Of a stretch of 64,000 nucleotides of DNA, positions 1 to 12,738 are shown piece after piece. Every line of letters starts with the position of its first letter. Position 1 is the stretch's first letter. Under the pieces are notes generated by a model. That model saw only the letters and a list, made by a program, of their open reading frames with translations. It was not told the origin of the DNA and made no database searches. A program made the translations under genes and the position numbers. Source of the stretch: Strobilurus pachycystidiatus (lineage: Eukaryota; Basidiomycota; Agaricomycetes; Agaricales; Physalacriaceae); assembly GCA_019915135.1 (NCBI GenBank), contig JAHLMK010000003.1, positions 1,612,001 to 1,676,000 on the forward strand, in the 5' to 3' direction.

Positions 1-55
1 AGCAACGACAACCTAATCCGGACCGTGATCGCCACCTCCTCCTCACGTCCACGAC

Positions 56-743
56 ATGAAAGCACTTTTTGGGCTGTCTCCCCGCTCTGCAGCTCTCCAT
101 GAATTTTTGAAGAGCACAGCGAACCCGGAATCGTCCGTGCCGCCCTCTCCTACAGTCAAATCCTACACGGACATCGTCTATTACAATTACTTTTCAATCG
201 GACTCAGTCTTCAGTTTCTTCCAACAAATGGTTACAAGCCAAAGATGGGCACCCCCCTCGACGAAATCGACGAGAGCCGCTTGGCCTTAGATGCTCTCGA
301 CCTCTACAACGTGCCCATCCTTGACCCCTCTGATCCAAAGGCAAAAGGGACTTCGGCGCGCAGGTCAGAGCTGGCATTCTCCACGTATCCCGGTGTCCTT
401 TCTCTTTCTCCCATTGCGGATTTGCAGGATAAAGACGGCAAAACTGTAACGCGCCCTTCGCGTTTTGATGTGCTGCCTGATACTACCGGAAAGGATTTCG
501 TGCAGTGTTTTGGCGAACCAGATCGTAAAGGCGGTGGGGTAGGGCCATCGACAGGCTCTATCGGGATATGGTGTGAATGGTCGAAAGATGGCGTTTTGGT
601 GGAGTTTGGTGGCGACGAGGCCAAGGGTCCGCAGGCTTGGGAACGAGGCAAGGACGCGATTTGGAAGGTTGTTACGGTCTTCACAGTCAAAGTAGGATCC
701 CTTCATTGTGACCGCTCAAGGAAGCTTACGTTTTTTCCAGTGA
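56..743 (+). CDS. Conserved hypothetical protein, 3' end uncertain
   Basis: An ATG at 56 opens a frame of about 210 residues with no family I recognise. The frame is not low complexity and has normal codon composition, so it looks genuinely coding. It is moderately acidic, with a Gly/Asp-rich stretch near residues 155-195 and no signal peptide or membrane segment. The frame itself runs to 781. A plausible intron (donor gtagga at 692, acceptor ending at 740) would instead end the protein at TGA 741-743. A different frame from about 742 to 910 also looks protein-like, so a further exon is possible. The promoter would lie left of the window. The start is the first ATG, and the 3' structure is my main doubt. 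Confidence 0.5.
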
Positions 744-1271
744 TGTTCACCTGTCTCGTCTCGAAACAGTCCGTTCAATAGATGCTTTCGATTGTGCTGC
801 TTCGTCCATCGGGTCATACTTGCACTCAGGCGCCATAGGAAATGACCAGGCCCGCATCCTGCGATGCGACACTGTCCATCGGTGTTTGCACCCGGCGGAT
901 CATCGCCATCGTCTCATGGTCTCTCTCTCGGCGAGCCAGTCAAACGCGCTGCGTCGCGTAGGGTTCTCCCATCATCCACAGCACAATTTCACTCTCAACA
1001 TCTTTTCCAATCAACAAATCTATCAGCAGCATCTCTGTCCCCGAAAGTGTCAGTCTCACCATTGCCGACCTCTTTGGAACCTTCACCTCCGTACATACGC
1101 AACATGTGAAACGAATTGTTATTTTCAGCGCGTCATGCTCCTTTACACTTCCTGAACTGTATTCAAAGCTGTCATAACGTGATATGGTCTGATGTTCGCT
1201 TGCTATCACTAACCAGCGTAAAAGCCTTCTTGCACTCCAACGTTCACCATCCTACTTCTGTCCTGTCCAAG

Positions 1272-2024
1272 ATGTCCGTTCCTGAAGGTTTCTCCATCTC
1301 CGACAACACTGGGGTGTTCGTCATGGTGCGTGGTCTGGTCTTGCTGAGCAACAACATTTCTTACCCATCCCGTGTAGAACCAAACCCTCAGCGACTCGAC
1401 CGACGAGATCATGCGATTGCAAGGGATCGGCTGGGTGACGCGCAGTGCCATCTACTACGCCACAGTCACATTGTACATCAAGGACTACAAAGATGATGAT
1501 GGAGTTGAGCACGTAGACGTCGACCAGACGCTCACTGGCGGCATCCCCGGCACCTCAGAGAATCGTACGCTCGATTGGACCGAGCAAGAGAACGAGGACT
1601 ACCTGTTTGGGAATGTCCTCGTCAAGTCCAGGCGGGTCAAGGTTGAGGAGCTCATACCGGACGAAGAGTTTCTGGGGACAGGGTGGACGGATGACACGGT
1701 TGAGGCGGGCGTCATTCATTCCATAGCGAGGAGCAATACGCCGAAGAGCGGGGCGAGTTGGGTTGCGAATCAGGTATGGTCCCTTTGCGAATTCGTTTGC
1801 TAGTTCTCATTGGGTGGTCTTGTTCTTAGACCTGGGGCGTAGAGATCTTTCGAGGAGAGCGGCGTTATATGAGGCACGTTCACTTCACTGGGACTGACGG
1901 TGAAGACATAAAGGCTAAGATTGTATACGACTATAGTGAGTAGCCCTTTACCGGTGACTTCCCCCCTCCTTCGCTGACAGAGTACCACAGTTGGAGCAAA
2001 CTAATGTCTGCACTGCTGAACTAG
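1272..2024 (+). CDS. Conserved fungal hypothetical protein, about 190 residues, 3-4 exons
   Basis: Exon 1 starts at ATG 1272 and ends at 1325, exon 2 is 1378-1773 and exon 3 begins at 1830. The introns (52 and 56 bp) keep frame and have clean GT/AG ends. The joined protein carries a run typical of a small single-domain fungal protein: an N-terminal segment ending in SDSTDEIMRLQGIGW, a central beta-rich part containing DQTLTGGIPGT and TLDWTE, then SNTPKSG and an exon-3 motif RGERRYMRHVHFTG. I recall similar proteins across fungi but no established function, and no signal peptide or membrane span is visible. The end is ambiguous. Reading on after YDY gives a stop at 1941-1943; a last 45-bp intron (1936-1980) gives a short tail ending at 2022-2024. 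A small ligand-binding beta-barrel is only a guess from the beta-rich pattern. Confidence 0.65.
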
Positions 2025-2119
2025 TAATGTAACAATTGTAATCATAGTTCCCATTCTCTAATTTGGACTCTGATTCTATACAAACATGAGACTTGTTATT
2101 TGGATAACCTGCGCGGCGT

Positions 2120-3611
<1,492 letters not shown>

Positions 3612-4102
3612 GGTGTTATCGATGTGGGATTGTAGCAACGGCTTGCATCGCGGTGCTATCTCTTATATTGCAGCCTGGATCATTGTTGCGTGCGTTTGAA
3701 TACAACTTGATCATGGGTTCCCTGAACTTCCCGAGTGCTTGGTACTTCAGCGTGACGGGGCACAAGACCGGCCCAACCTAAAGCCAAGCGACCAGGTCTC
3801 AGGCTACGCGTCAAAAGTAGTAGTAAGCGTCCCGTAAGTCACCGAAACGGAGTGTGTGAGAATAAGCTGACTACAAGCTGACGCGATCGTACTCTTGGAA
3901 GATCTCTGTCAGGACTCGGAGGTGATGATAGATAGGCGATTGGGTGATGATAGATAGGTGCATCTCGATCCTGTTCCGATCATAACTGTGAGTTGAGCAT
4001 TACCGCGCTTGCCAAGTGCGGTAGAGTTGGTGTTGTTCACACGGCAGGTCTGAACATCGTCACGGCGCTACAGATATCTTCTTGGATCTGGATCTGTGCA
4101 TA
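3612..4102. other. Intergenic, divided by a 16-bp direct repeat
   Basis: There is no convincing gene in about 490 bp between the OYE start and the GFA-protein stop. A 16-bp direct repeat (ggtgatgatagatagg) occurs at 3921-3936 and 3943-3958. The left part should hold the promoter of the minus-strand OYE gene. I see no clear regulatory site. Confidence 0.5.
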
Positions 4103-4606
4103 TCACTGTTCCGGCCCATCATCCTCGAACGCCCGCGCCCCTTCCGGAATCGGAACAACAGCTCTCGTCGTCCAGATATGCGTCGCGCTCGTCAAATCAA
4201 GCCCGAACTCTTCCTTGCCCAGCTTCTCGCCAAAGCACCCACCCTTGACGCTGACACTCGAGCCCACTTTCCCATCCGGCTTGAAGTTCTCGTGCAATAG
4301 CCTTGACCCGCAGGAGGTGCAGAACCAGCATTTCAGTGTGTTGCCGGAATCAGTTGGGCGGGTGTACGAGGACAGGAGGGGTTGGAGGGATGAAGGTAAC
4401 GTGAAGTGAGGGAAGATGGCTGATATGCCGAAGGCTGAGGATGATTGGGCTCTTAGTAAATTGTCATCGAGTTGAGCATCAGCGATCCGACAAGTGAAGA
4501 TATTGTGACCTTACCGACATTCAAGACAATGGCAGATGAACAACGCGGTAGGCTTTTGTGTCGGCGTTGTGAACTTCACTTTTCCGCACTGGCACGAAGC
4601 TTCCAT
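4103..4606 (-). CDS. GFA / CENP-V domain protein (glutathione-dependent formaldehyde-activating type)
   Basis: This is a small zinc protein of the GFA fold. The start is ATG at 4604-4606 (MEASCQCGKVKF) and the stop is TGA at 4103-4105, with one or more introns. The zinc-binding pattern is visible: CQCG near the N-terminus, CHCLEC at about residues 25-30, and CWFCTSCGS in the second exon. Together these are the Cys sets expected for two zinc sites. The length of about 130 residues fits the family. GFA proteins were named after a bacterial glutathione-formaldehyde enzyme, but most fungal members are uncharacterised, so formaldehyde chemistry should not be assumed. It faces away from the carrier gene at 5.3 kb, with which it shares an upstream region of about 690 bp. 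Confidence 0.8.
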
Positions 4607-5294
4607 GGTGGTGGACGTGAAAGGATGATTCAATGTTGCCAATACGGTCACCTGATGATCGTTTATCTTAGGCCGCCGCCTTAGCCTAAAGCGTTCGGCG
4701 AAGCTCACCTTCAGATACTCTGCACTTTAGCAAAGGTCTGTACTGGGAGGTGTGTCCTAGTTGGCTCATAGTTCTTCAACATGGCGGGTGAGCGATGCCG
4801 ACGCTGATCGGAGCGCGTCGATACCAGTGTTGACCCGGTGGCGTAATTTGAGACTTGGCACAAGCCTGTCTGACACAACCTTGACAGAAAATACTGTCTA
4901 GACTCGTTCATGTTAGTAAACGTCAACTGGAAGAAGCAAAGGTGAGAACAGTCGTCCATATGAGGTCGAGGAAGAAGAGCGTGAGGACTAACAAAGACAA
5001 ATCGAAGCAATGCATTGCTGTTTACCTTTATGCAGCTTCCTTCTTCTCAGAATGTTCAACATATACTCTGTGCGCCACCAACCGACGACGACGACGGTCC
5101 GGGTAAGCCTTTGATTTGGAAAAAGCAAAGATTAGATTAGATTAAAATGCGGAGAAGCGCGAGAGCCGGTTAACGTGATTTCCTACGGCTTACCCGTTCC
5201 GTCCCCCCACATTTGTTTCCGACTTTGACTTTCAAGAGGGTTGCCGGCTACCTTGCAGCCTCACTCTCCATCTCCTACCATCACACAGGATTAA
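4607..5294. other. Divergent intergenic region between the GFA gene and the carnitine carrier
   Basis: About 690 bp lie between two divergent starts, and no protein-like frame stands out. A pyrimidine-rich stretch with 'cctaccatcacacagg' just before 5295 looks like a typical fungal 5' leader for the carrier gene. A short gatta repeat lies at about 5129-5145. It presumably holds both promoters. Confidence 0.45.
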
Positions 5295-6560
5295 ATGGTA
5301 CTCTTTATTGCAGTCTTTTGCCATCGTCTCTGACGGCGTCAACAGAGTAAAGAAGCTACTGAGGATCTGGGATCGGCCACCGCAGAGTCGGTCAAGTCGT
5401 TCGTGTCGGGAGGCTTCGGCGGCGTCTGCGCTGTTCTTGTCGGTGCGCCTAGTGAAAACATGGCGGCGGGGCTACGCTAACACGACGAGCAGGACATCCT
5501 TTCGATTTGACCAAGACACGACTGCAGACTGCATCACCGGGGACATACACTGGCGCTCTGGACGTTGTCAAGAAGACGGTAGCGAAAGATGGGATAACAG
5601 GGTGAGCCTCCAGCTCGAACAGTACCATTCAATGCGCTAAGGACGCGTATTCTAGACTGTATCGCGGCATGGTGCCCCCTCTTCTTGGCGTCACGCCCAT
5701 ATTTGCTGTGTCATTCTGGGTGCGGAACCCCGCTGCCATCATCCATCCCTGCCGTAGATCTGACCCGAATACAGGCCTACGACATGTCCAAACTGCTCAT
5801 ATTTGCCGCAACTCCAAATCGCAAAAGTGAATCTCTGTCGATACCCGAACTGGCTGCTGCTGGATTCCTGTCTGCTATACCTACCACCCTCATCACCGCC
5901 CCGGTCGAGCGTGCCAAGGTCCTACTGCAAGTGCAGGGCCAAGGCGGCGCCGAACACAAGTACTCTGGTGTGGCCGACGTAATAAAGCATCTGTACAAAG
6001 AGGGCGGCATCAAGAGCATCTTCCGCGGCTCCGTGGCCACTGTAGCAAGAGACGGTCCGGGCAGTGCCGCATACTTTGCGGCGTACGAGGTTACGAAGAA
6101 GGCGCTCACACCCGCTGGTTCCTCGCCATCGGATCTCAATCTTGGCGCGGTCATCTTTGCCGGCGGTACGGCTGGGGTTGCAATGTGGTCCTTGGCCATC
6201 CCACCTGATGTATGTCGAACAACGTTATGGAGGTTGAACGTATCTCACATCATCACAGGTCATCAAGTCGCGTATACAATCGGCACCCACCGGGACCTAT
6301 TCTGGATTCATGGACTGCGCCAGAAAGACCATTGCTGCAGATGGTGTGAAAGCGTTATGGAAAGGATTTGGCCCGGCGATGGCACGGGTATGCAGTTTGC
6401 TTTCACTACAAAGCGTCTGTCTAATTTATTGCTCTCTAGGCGTTCCCAGCTAATGCTGCTACCTTCGTACGTCCTTTGTCTCTTCATCAGAATCCACGAA
6501 ACTCATTTCAAACAGCTCGGTGTAGAGGCTTCAAGGAAGTTGTTGGACACAGTCATATAG
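5295..6560 (+). CDS. CRC1: Mitochondrial carnitine/acylcarnitine carrier, SLC25 family
   Basis: Predicted inner-membrane carrier that exchanges acylcarnitines for carnitine, linking fatty-acid activation to mitochondrial beta-oxidation. Joined exons give about 300 residues, the normal length, with the three tandem carrier repeats. The signature Px[DE]xx[KR] is seen three times: PFDLTKTRLQT, PVERAKVLLQV and PPDVIKSRIQS. SVKSFVSGGFGGVCAVL and the RGMVPPLLGVTPIFAVSFW stretch are characteristic of the CAC branch. The ATG (5295-5297) is followed at once by an intron (5298-5345, gtactc...caacag), so exon 1 codes only Met and the protein begins MSKEATEDLG. The next introns, near 5442, 5600, 5720, 6211, 6390 and 6466, keep frame, and the stop is at 6558-6560. 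The family call is firm; substrate is inferred from the branch-specific residues. Confidence 0.9.
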
Positions 6561-6627
6561 CCCTGTGTCATGTTCAACAGTGCATAATCTTATCCTATCT
6601 TATCGGCTCGAAGTAAAACCCGATTGC

Positions 6628-7498
6628 TTACAAGCTAGCCAAGGGTTTGCTTCCCTTCACCAAAAACAACGGCGCGTCCACTCCATGATACTTCGCCTCC
6701 AACTTGGCACCCGGAATAAGGTCAAACTGTATATCCTCCAGCCCCGCCTCTTCGAACATCTTCCTCATGCTCTCCTCCGTAAAGGCGCCGGTGACAGCGG
6801 GCACGATATTGGCATGTCCCCCAGCTTTCTTCTGGTCGAAGACAGTCTCGTTCGTCTTCTCGGTCACAAGGAGGACACCACCGGGTTTGAGGAAAAACGT
6901 GAGCATCTTGGTCATCTCGAGGGGCGACTCAAAGTGGTGGTACGCCATGGTACACTGCCCGAGCAATGAGTATGGGATAGTGTTGTGGTCGCTAGCGCGC
7001 ACGTACCAAGATAACGTCGAATTTCTCTCCGTTGAGGGCGCCTTCTTCAGCGACGAGCTTGCAGGCGATTCCTTGCATTTTGTCCGATACACCGAGGGTT
7101 AAAGCGCGCTGGTTGTACTCCTTGATCATGCCCTCGCTGATGTCTACGCCTTGGATGCGTTTGCAATGTGCGATGATGTCCTTGTCCAGCAGGCCTATTT
7201 CCAGTAAGGTTAGTGTCGCGCAGTGTCATGTGTGCGTGTTACACCTACCGGTTCCACAAGCAAAGTCCAACACCGTCGTGGACTCGGGATCGAACTTGTA
7301 GCCGTGGCTGACGATGAACTTGGCTTCTCTGTTGGTGTTGATGTTATCTCAGTATGATGAGTCGTGAGATGGCACTTACTTCTCAGTGAGCTCTCGCACC
7401 ATGGGAACCTTCGTCTCATACTCTCCAGCCGCCTTGTCGTAATGCGCCTTATTGGCCGACTCGAAGTCGCTGGCGTGCTTGTGGGCGTGTTGGCTCAT
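6628..7498 (-). CDS. Class I SAM-dependent methyltransferase (UbiE/COQ5-like fold)
   Basis: The start is ATG at 7496-7498 (MSQHAHKHASDF) and the stop is TAA at 6628-6630, with three short introns. The product is about 260 residues. SAM-binding motif I is clear (VLDFACGTGLLD), followed by the acidic loop QGVDISEGMI, then FDVILCTMAYHHFE (motif II), LKPGGVLLVTEK (motif III) and a C-terminal GLEDIQFDLIPG strand. This is the common small-molecule methyltransferase architecture (Methyltransf_11/25). No targeting peptide is apparent, so a role in ubiquinone synthesis is not supported, and the methyl acceptor is unknown. It converges on the carrier gene, with only about 65 bp between the two stops, so their 3' UTRs probably overlap. 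Confidence 0.85.
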
Positions 7499-7902
7499 AA
7501 TTGTACTGAGAAGATCAAGTGAAGGTATGGCGGTGATGATATTGTTCCTCCTTGTTCGTTCTCATTTTTATAGTTTCTTCAGACGCGTTCGCGTCACGCG
7601 TCTGACAAGGAAAGGAGCGTTGGCAATGGCTTACTCATCCATATATGGGAGTTTCGCAGAGGATGGAGAGTTTGGGCTTACTCATCCTTGACTGTGGCGG
7701 TCCTCGAATCTTACTCATCCATCTTGGCTTTTGGCAGAGAGGGGCAACTTGCGAAAGCGCCCTAGTGCTGAGCGCTACGTAGCCGTACCGAGCCATTTTG
7801 ATATGATTCGTACAAACTGGTTTCGAATCCTATACTGTAGACTACATTACAACATGTTTGATCAAATATATATTTTGTCTAGCATAGATTCAAGAAAGGG
7901 TA
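7499..7902. other. Intergenic, upstream of the methyltransferase and 3' of RAV1
   Basis: About 400 bp without a supported gene. It contains three imperfect copies of a 'cttactcatcc' phrase (about 7632, 7678 and 7711) of unknown meaning. The left end should hold the methyltransferase promoter. Confidence 0.4.
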
Positions 7903-10900
7903 TCAGAAAAATGCGTTCATGTCGAACTCTGGCACCTGAACGTCCTGTTTCGCGGACTTCATCAGATTCCCCAGGCCTGCCTTGCGTGCCAAAAGGTCTC
8001 CTTCGGGTTTAAGCTCCTCTTCCTGGATAACAGGCGGCGGTGAGACGGCCCTCGTCGGAGGGAGAGACGGAATGACCATATCGATGATCATGGACGAGCG
8101 CCTCCTCATTCCACTCAGACCAAACTGCGGCTGCCGGCGTGACATCGTCGGGCTCGGCGGCGCCTCGTCCCTCCTGGAATCCTTCGAGATCGGCGTCGGG
8201 AGATCAAACGTCCAAGACCGTACAAGATCCAGAGCAAGAACCTGACATCCCATACGAGAGAACACGCGCGCGATCTGCAACACAAAGTTGAACTCTGATT
8301 TTCCCGAGATTTCACTCGTCCCCTTGGCAGTCTGCAATGTCTTGGAGCGTAGTTGCGAGAAGAGAAGGGCCAGACTGGGATCATCGTAATGCGGTTCTCC
8401 GATTTCCGTTACCTGGATATCGAGGGCTCCTACGAGATCTTGTAGAGGTGTCTACAAAACATCAGATAATGATGGAACAAAGAAACGCGAGACCTACCAC
8501 AAGGACTCGAACGCTAAGATCTCGCCTATGTAATAACCAAAAGGCCCAACTCGCAAGCCAACGATTTCCATCTTTGAAAGCTATAGGAAGGACCGTGCTC
8601 TTCAGGATGTCAAGAAATACTGGTCCCTCGTTGCTCTGCTCAACAATCCTTGCGATCGTGATGGCGATCTGGAAGTCCCCTAGCTGTTTGATACAGACGT
8701 TCACTGCATCTTGCAGCGCACGTCCGAGAAGAAAGAATGCAGCGGCGTATTCTGCGAAAGGATGAGAATGCACCCAAGGTAACATTATTATCAGACTGAC
8801 CAAATCGCCGCTTCCCCAGTAAGGCATATGCATTCTTCAAAGCAGCCGTCCTCCAACGCTCCTCGTTGAAGTCATTCGAGAGAAACTTGAGCATGAGCCC
8901 TTGCTCCTTGTGCCAAGCAGCCTGCCTCCACAGACTGTGAACCAGTTTTACCTTACCCAATGCAAAGTAATGGAGTGAACATGTGGTAGGATCGCGATCG
9001 ACCAAGAACTCGTTTCGAGCGATATTTTCCACTTGGACCTTCTGCGAAGACGTCAAACAGTGATGGAGAGTAAGAACGAGCATCAAACGCACTAGGTCGT
9101 CGAGAGATGTCAGCCAGATCGGGATTCCAAGTGCCCTGGCATCGGACCATATCATCTTGCCTTCACAAGCCGATATGGACGCGTTCATGAGCAGTCCTTG
9201 ACTCTCACTGTGGAAAGCCCAGACTATGTCCCGATAACGAAGTCGCTCTCGTCGTCCAGTGGCTCTTGGGATGGCATGCCCTGATGCTGGGCTCATGGGG
9301 CTTGCGGCCCGTCGATTCAAGATGTAGAACGATCGCATCGAGATCAGATATCTCAAGCCATTTTGGTCCAAGGACCGTCTTTGTTCGTCAATCTAGAACG
9401 ATACAATAAGTCGGCGTCGATGACACAAGATTCATGATATGGACGAACCTCAAGCGTGGCCTGAATCAACACCAATAAATGTGCGTGCTCATTGGGCGTG
9501 AGATGTGGTAGAGGGTTTTCTTCAAGGACTTCGATGAGTTGGGTGACTGATTGGCGGGAAAAGGCGGGTTCATCGCTGCGGGTAGGCATTCAGTCAATAT
9601 ACGACTTGCGTGAGCACGAAACGTACTCGTCCTTCATATCCGGCACATCGAATAACTGGGTGTAACGTTTCTTGTGCTGCGAAAGACGTCAGGTATTTGC
9701 AAACAATTACCAAACCATTGACCTACCCCACTGGTCGCCGAAGCACTCAGGCTGAAGTACCGTTCTACTGGTAGTTGTGTATAGCTTTTCAGAGGCTTCT
9801 GCGCTTCGATATCCCGTCCAAGATTGACAATGACATCTTTGACCACATCGACCTTTTCTGCAACCATATGAGATTCCACTACTTCCGCATGTCGGACAAA
9901 GAACCTTACCCCATAACAAGCATTGCAACAACATCTGAGGATGATAATCCGGCAATGGTCCATTTTGCCGAGCGATCGATTCGAATAAGCTATCCTCGCT
10001 GAATATGCTCCTGACACTAGACCGTGATGAGGTTATGCGCTGGCCATAGAGATACATCTGGTGACCAGCGCCAATGAGGAGACGTCCGTCGGATAGCCAG
10101 ATCGAGTCTGATATCGGATAAGGGATAGATCTGAACGGAACTTGAGTGGATAGACAAGGTACAAAAATTGAGGCACGGACGATTGTAAGTCAATCTTCCA
10201 ACATATCGACCAACCAGGTCCTGGGTCAAAGTAGGTCATCCTTTGTTGACAAAGTAACTCTACGTGATGTTCGAACCCAACAGCCAAAATAGACTGCATA
10301 TCGGGCGTAGCTGTCCAGTCCAAGTCTCGGATAGGTTCACTTGTTTTTAAACCGGTTAGCCTAGTTCGTCGACTAGGAAGAAAGACTAACCTAAATATGC
10401 CTCGATACTCCAGCCCAGAAGCAAACTCCGACTCTTTGGAATCCCAAATTGTCAATTCTTCGCCCTCCGGCGTTGACACAACTGAGACAGAGTCAGTCTG
10501 CGAATGCGAAGCCGTTCTTAAGCACTTACCCAAGGCGGTCTTTTTGGCAGAACTACACCGCGCCAGCCTGATGGACATTCGTCCAGTCTTGACCTTGCCG
10601 GTACAAGTCCAAGCGTTCCTTTCCTTCTCCTCTCCATTCACAAACACTGCCTTCCCGTTCTCGTCGAGTATCCAGAAGGCGAGTTCTCCCGCTTTAGATA
10701 CACTGAGGAGGGCGTCGTGCTCTGCCCAAGGATGATTTAGTCCCCAGGCCATGGGATCCACAGGCAAAATCATGGCAGGTTTCTCATCCATTGGAAGGGG
10801 TTCGCATACAACTTTTCTTCGTCCTCCTTTGCCCCGTATCAGCGCCACAGATAGGTCTTCCGTGATCCCCACAATGGATTCCTGCCCAGGTCCATCTGGC

Positions 10901-12511
10901 AGAGTGAAGAACGAAGTCACCTTGGGCAATTGGGTCCCATCCCGCAAAGTTTGTGTCTTCTGATTGAAGGCTTCGAACTCGGACCCTTTATTGAGAACTA
11001 TCAGATCGTCTTGAGTTGTGTCGACCAAGTGCAGGTCGCCGTCTTGAACCTTCCACACCTGACCAACGTTGTTCTTGCGGATGACGCCGAGACCTTCGCC
11101 TTCGGGTGTACGTATGAAACGCTCAATTTCGAGTTCTTCGTTCTTTATGCGGTCGTGTCCAGTTGCCAGAAGCCGTAAACCGTCCTGCTGGGCATCAAAG
11201 AAGGTCGAAGGAGAGAGTTCATAAGACGCCAAGGGAGACGAAGTGACCAAAGTCACAGTCAAGGGATTGGAATTGGGAAGGATATACAGGAAGGAGGGTG
11301 AAGAGGGCAACGTCGATGGAGGAGAGTGCTGCAGTGTAAACTGCTTGAGTAATGTCGGCGGCTTGCGATCGATATTGGCTAGCGCTGTCATTACGACGGA
11401 GCCATCGCCAAGGACGCGCAAGAACAAGTCCCATCCTCCCTCCTTGATTTCCTGGATCCTTCTCGTCCTTCCTGTCTCTTGGTCAGCAGGTATATTCTCG
11501 AGGGTTCGTCCAATAACGTCGCGATCCAGAATGAAGATAGATGACGGCCCACTATCGAGCGTGGGGATAGAAGTAGAGAAGAGGTCAAGCGACGCATGCA
11601 GCTGCAAGTGTTGGGGTGCATCCAGCACTGGGAAGAAGACCCGAAGTGTGGAGTCGGATGTGACAGTATAAAGGATCATGTTATCAGACGAATGGCGCCA
11701 TGCCAGACGGATGACTGGGCGGGGGTGTGGAATCGCTTGTATCTGTCTTCCAGATGTCGTAGAATACAGCGTCACAGCATTCGTGTCATGCCGAGTGGTG
11801 GCGATATACATCAGGGAAGGCGCGAAGCGTACGAGAGATGGGGGTGACTGCAGTCTACGCGCATTGTCATTGGGAAGCTAAGAAGAGGCAATTGAAGACA
11901 CGCACTGTGTGAGCCATTTCTGAGACCACGTCGGCAAATCGTTGTCGAGAATGAGGGTATGAACCGAGAGGCTTTTGTGCGTAGCAATAGCCAGAAGTCC
12001 TGCAAGTCGATGAGACGCGTCCTTTACGTGGACAAACTAATTACCGGAGCGGTTATGCATGGCGGTGACGATATGGCTCTGCGGGAGGACGAGCGTCGAG
12101 TGGATGTGCCATTTGTCGTGCTGCACGCCGGAAAGCGACCAAGACGCTATGCGACTTCCCATTGCCGCAACTATCTGGGGCGCACATATCTAGCTGGAAT
12201 CGCAGAGAAAGAACAGATGACGCACAAGTTTCATGTTGGAATCTACCGAGATGCACGACACCTTCTCCATCGTATGTTTGGTGCTCGGGAAGGCTTCCCA
12301 GAAGGCGAGAACCCGCACAAGCTGGAGACTGGTAGCATTGAGGATGACGACGCCATCCGAAGATGGGTACAGCTGGGATTCTGTCGTGTCAACCGGGACC
12401 AAAGCCGCGTGTGTGGGTATAACGACCCACCAGGAGGGTCTCTTTCGGTAGAACGAGGTGATGAAGGCGAGTTGTTGGCGCTCCTACGTAGCTTTTTTGC
12501 AAATAAAGCAT
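7903..12511 (-). CDS. RAV1: RAVE complex subunit Rav1 (DmX-like), V-ATPase assembly factor
   Basis: Large WD40/Rav1p_C protein of roughly 1,300 residues. Rav1 in the RAVE complex (with Rav2 and Skp1) promotes reassembly of the vacuolar H+-ATPase. The best start is ATG at 12509-12511 (MLYLQKSYVGAPTT). A 58-bp intron at 12373-12430 then joins to LYPSSDGVVILN and LVRVLAFWEAFPS, typical of the family N-terminus. A long exon (about 10230-11800) carries beta-propeller strands such as IATTRHDTNAVTLYS. The Rav1p_C hallmarks follow: RYRDIVWAFHSESQ, DARALGIPIWL, DPTTCSLHYFALGK, LWRQAAWHKEQ, RWRTAALKNAYALLGKRRF, EYAAAFFLLGRAL and GNRWLASWAFWLL. It ends EFDMNAFF with a stop at 7903-7905. Many introns split the C-terminal half. 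Skp1 in RAVE is also an F-box partner, but that does not tie it to the F-box genes here. Confidence 0.92.
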
Positions 12512-12738
12512 GTCGAAAGCTAGCCAATTGATGGATTATGGATTCATGGTCGTGGTAAGTGGGGAAGGAGAGTACATAGCGCCGATCGGACTGTAAACAG
12601 CTAATACCATAATCGGGAGTGCCGCCTCGTCAATACAAAAGTTTATATCGTCAAATTTCCATGCTAACAAGACTGTACATTTGCGTGTTCGTTTAAATTC
12701 CGTGACATGTAAAACAAAAGAGAAAATTATGCATCTAC

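Noticed and set aside
4711..5010. 99-codon minus-strand frame upstream of the GFA gene
   Set aside because: No protein-like features; it lies in the shared upstream region.
7780..7850. tRNA-like 'ggtttcgaatcc' T-loop signal
   Set aside because: No acceptor stem or D-arm can be folded around it. Isolated chance match.
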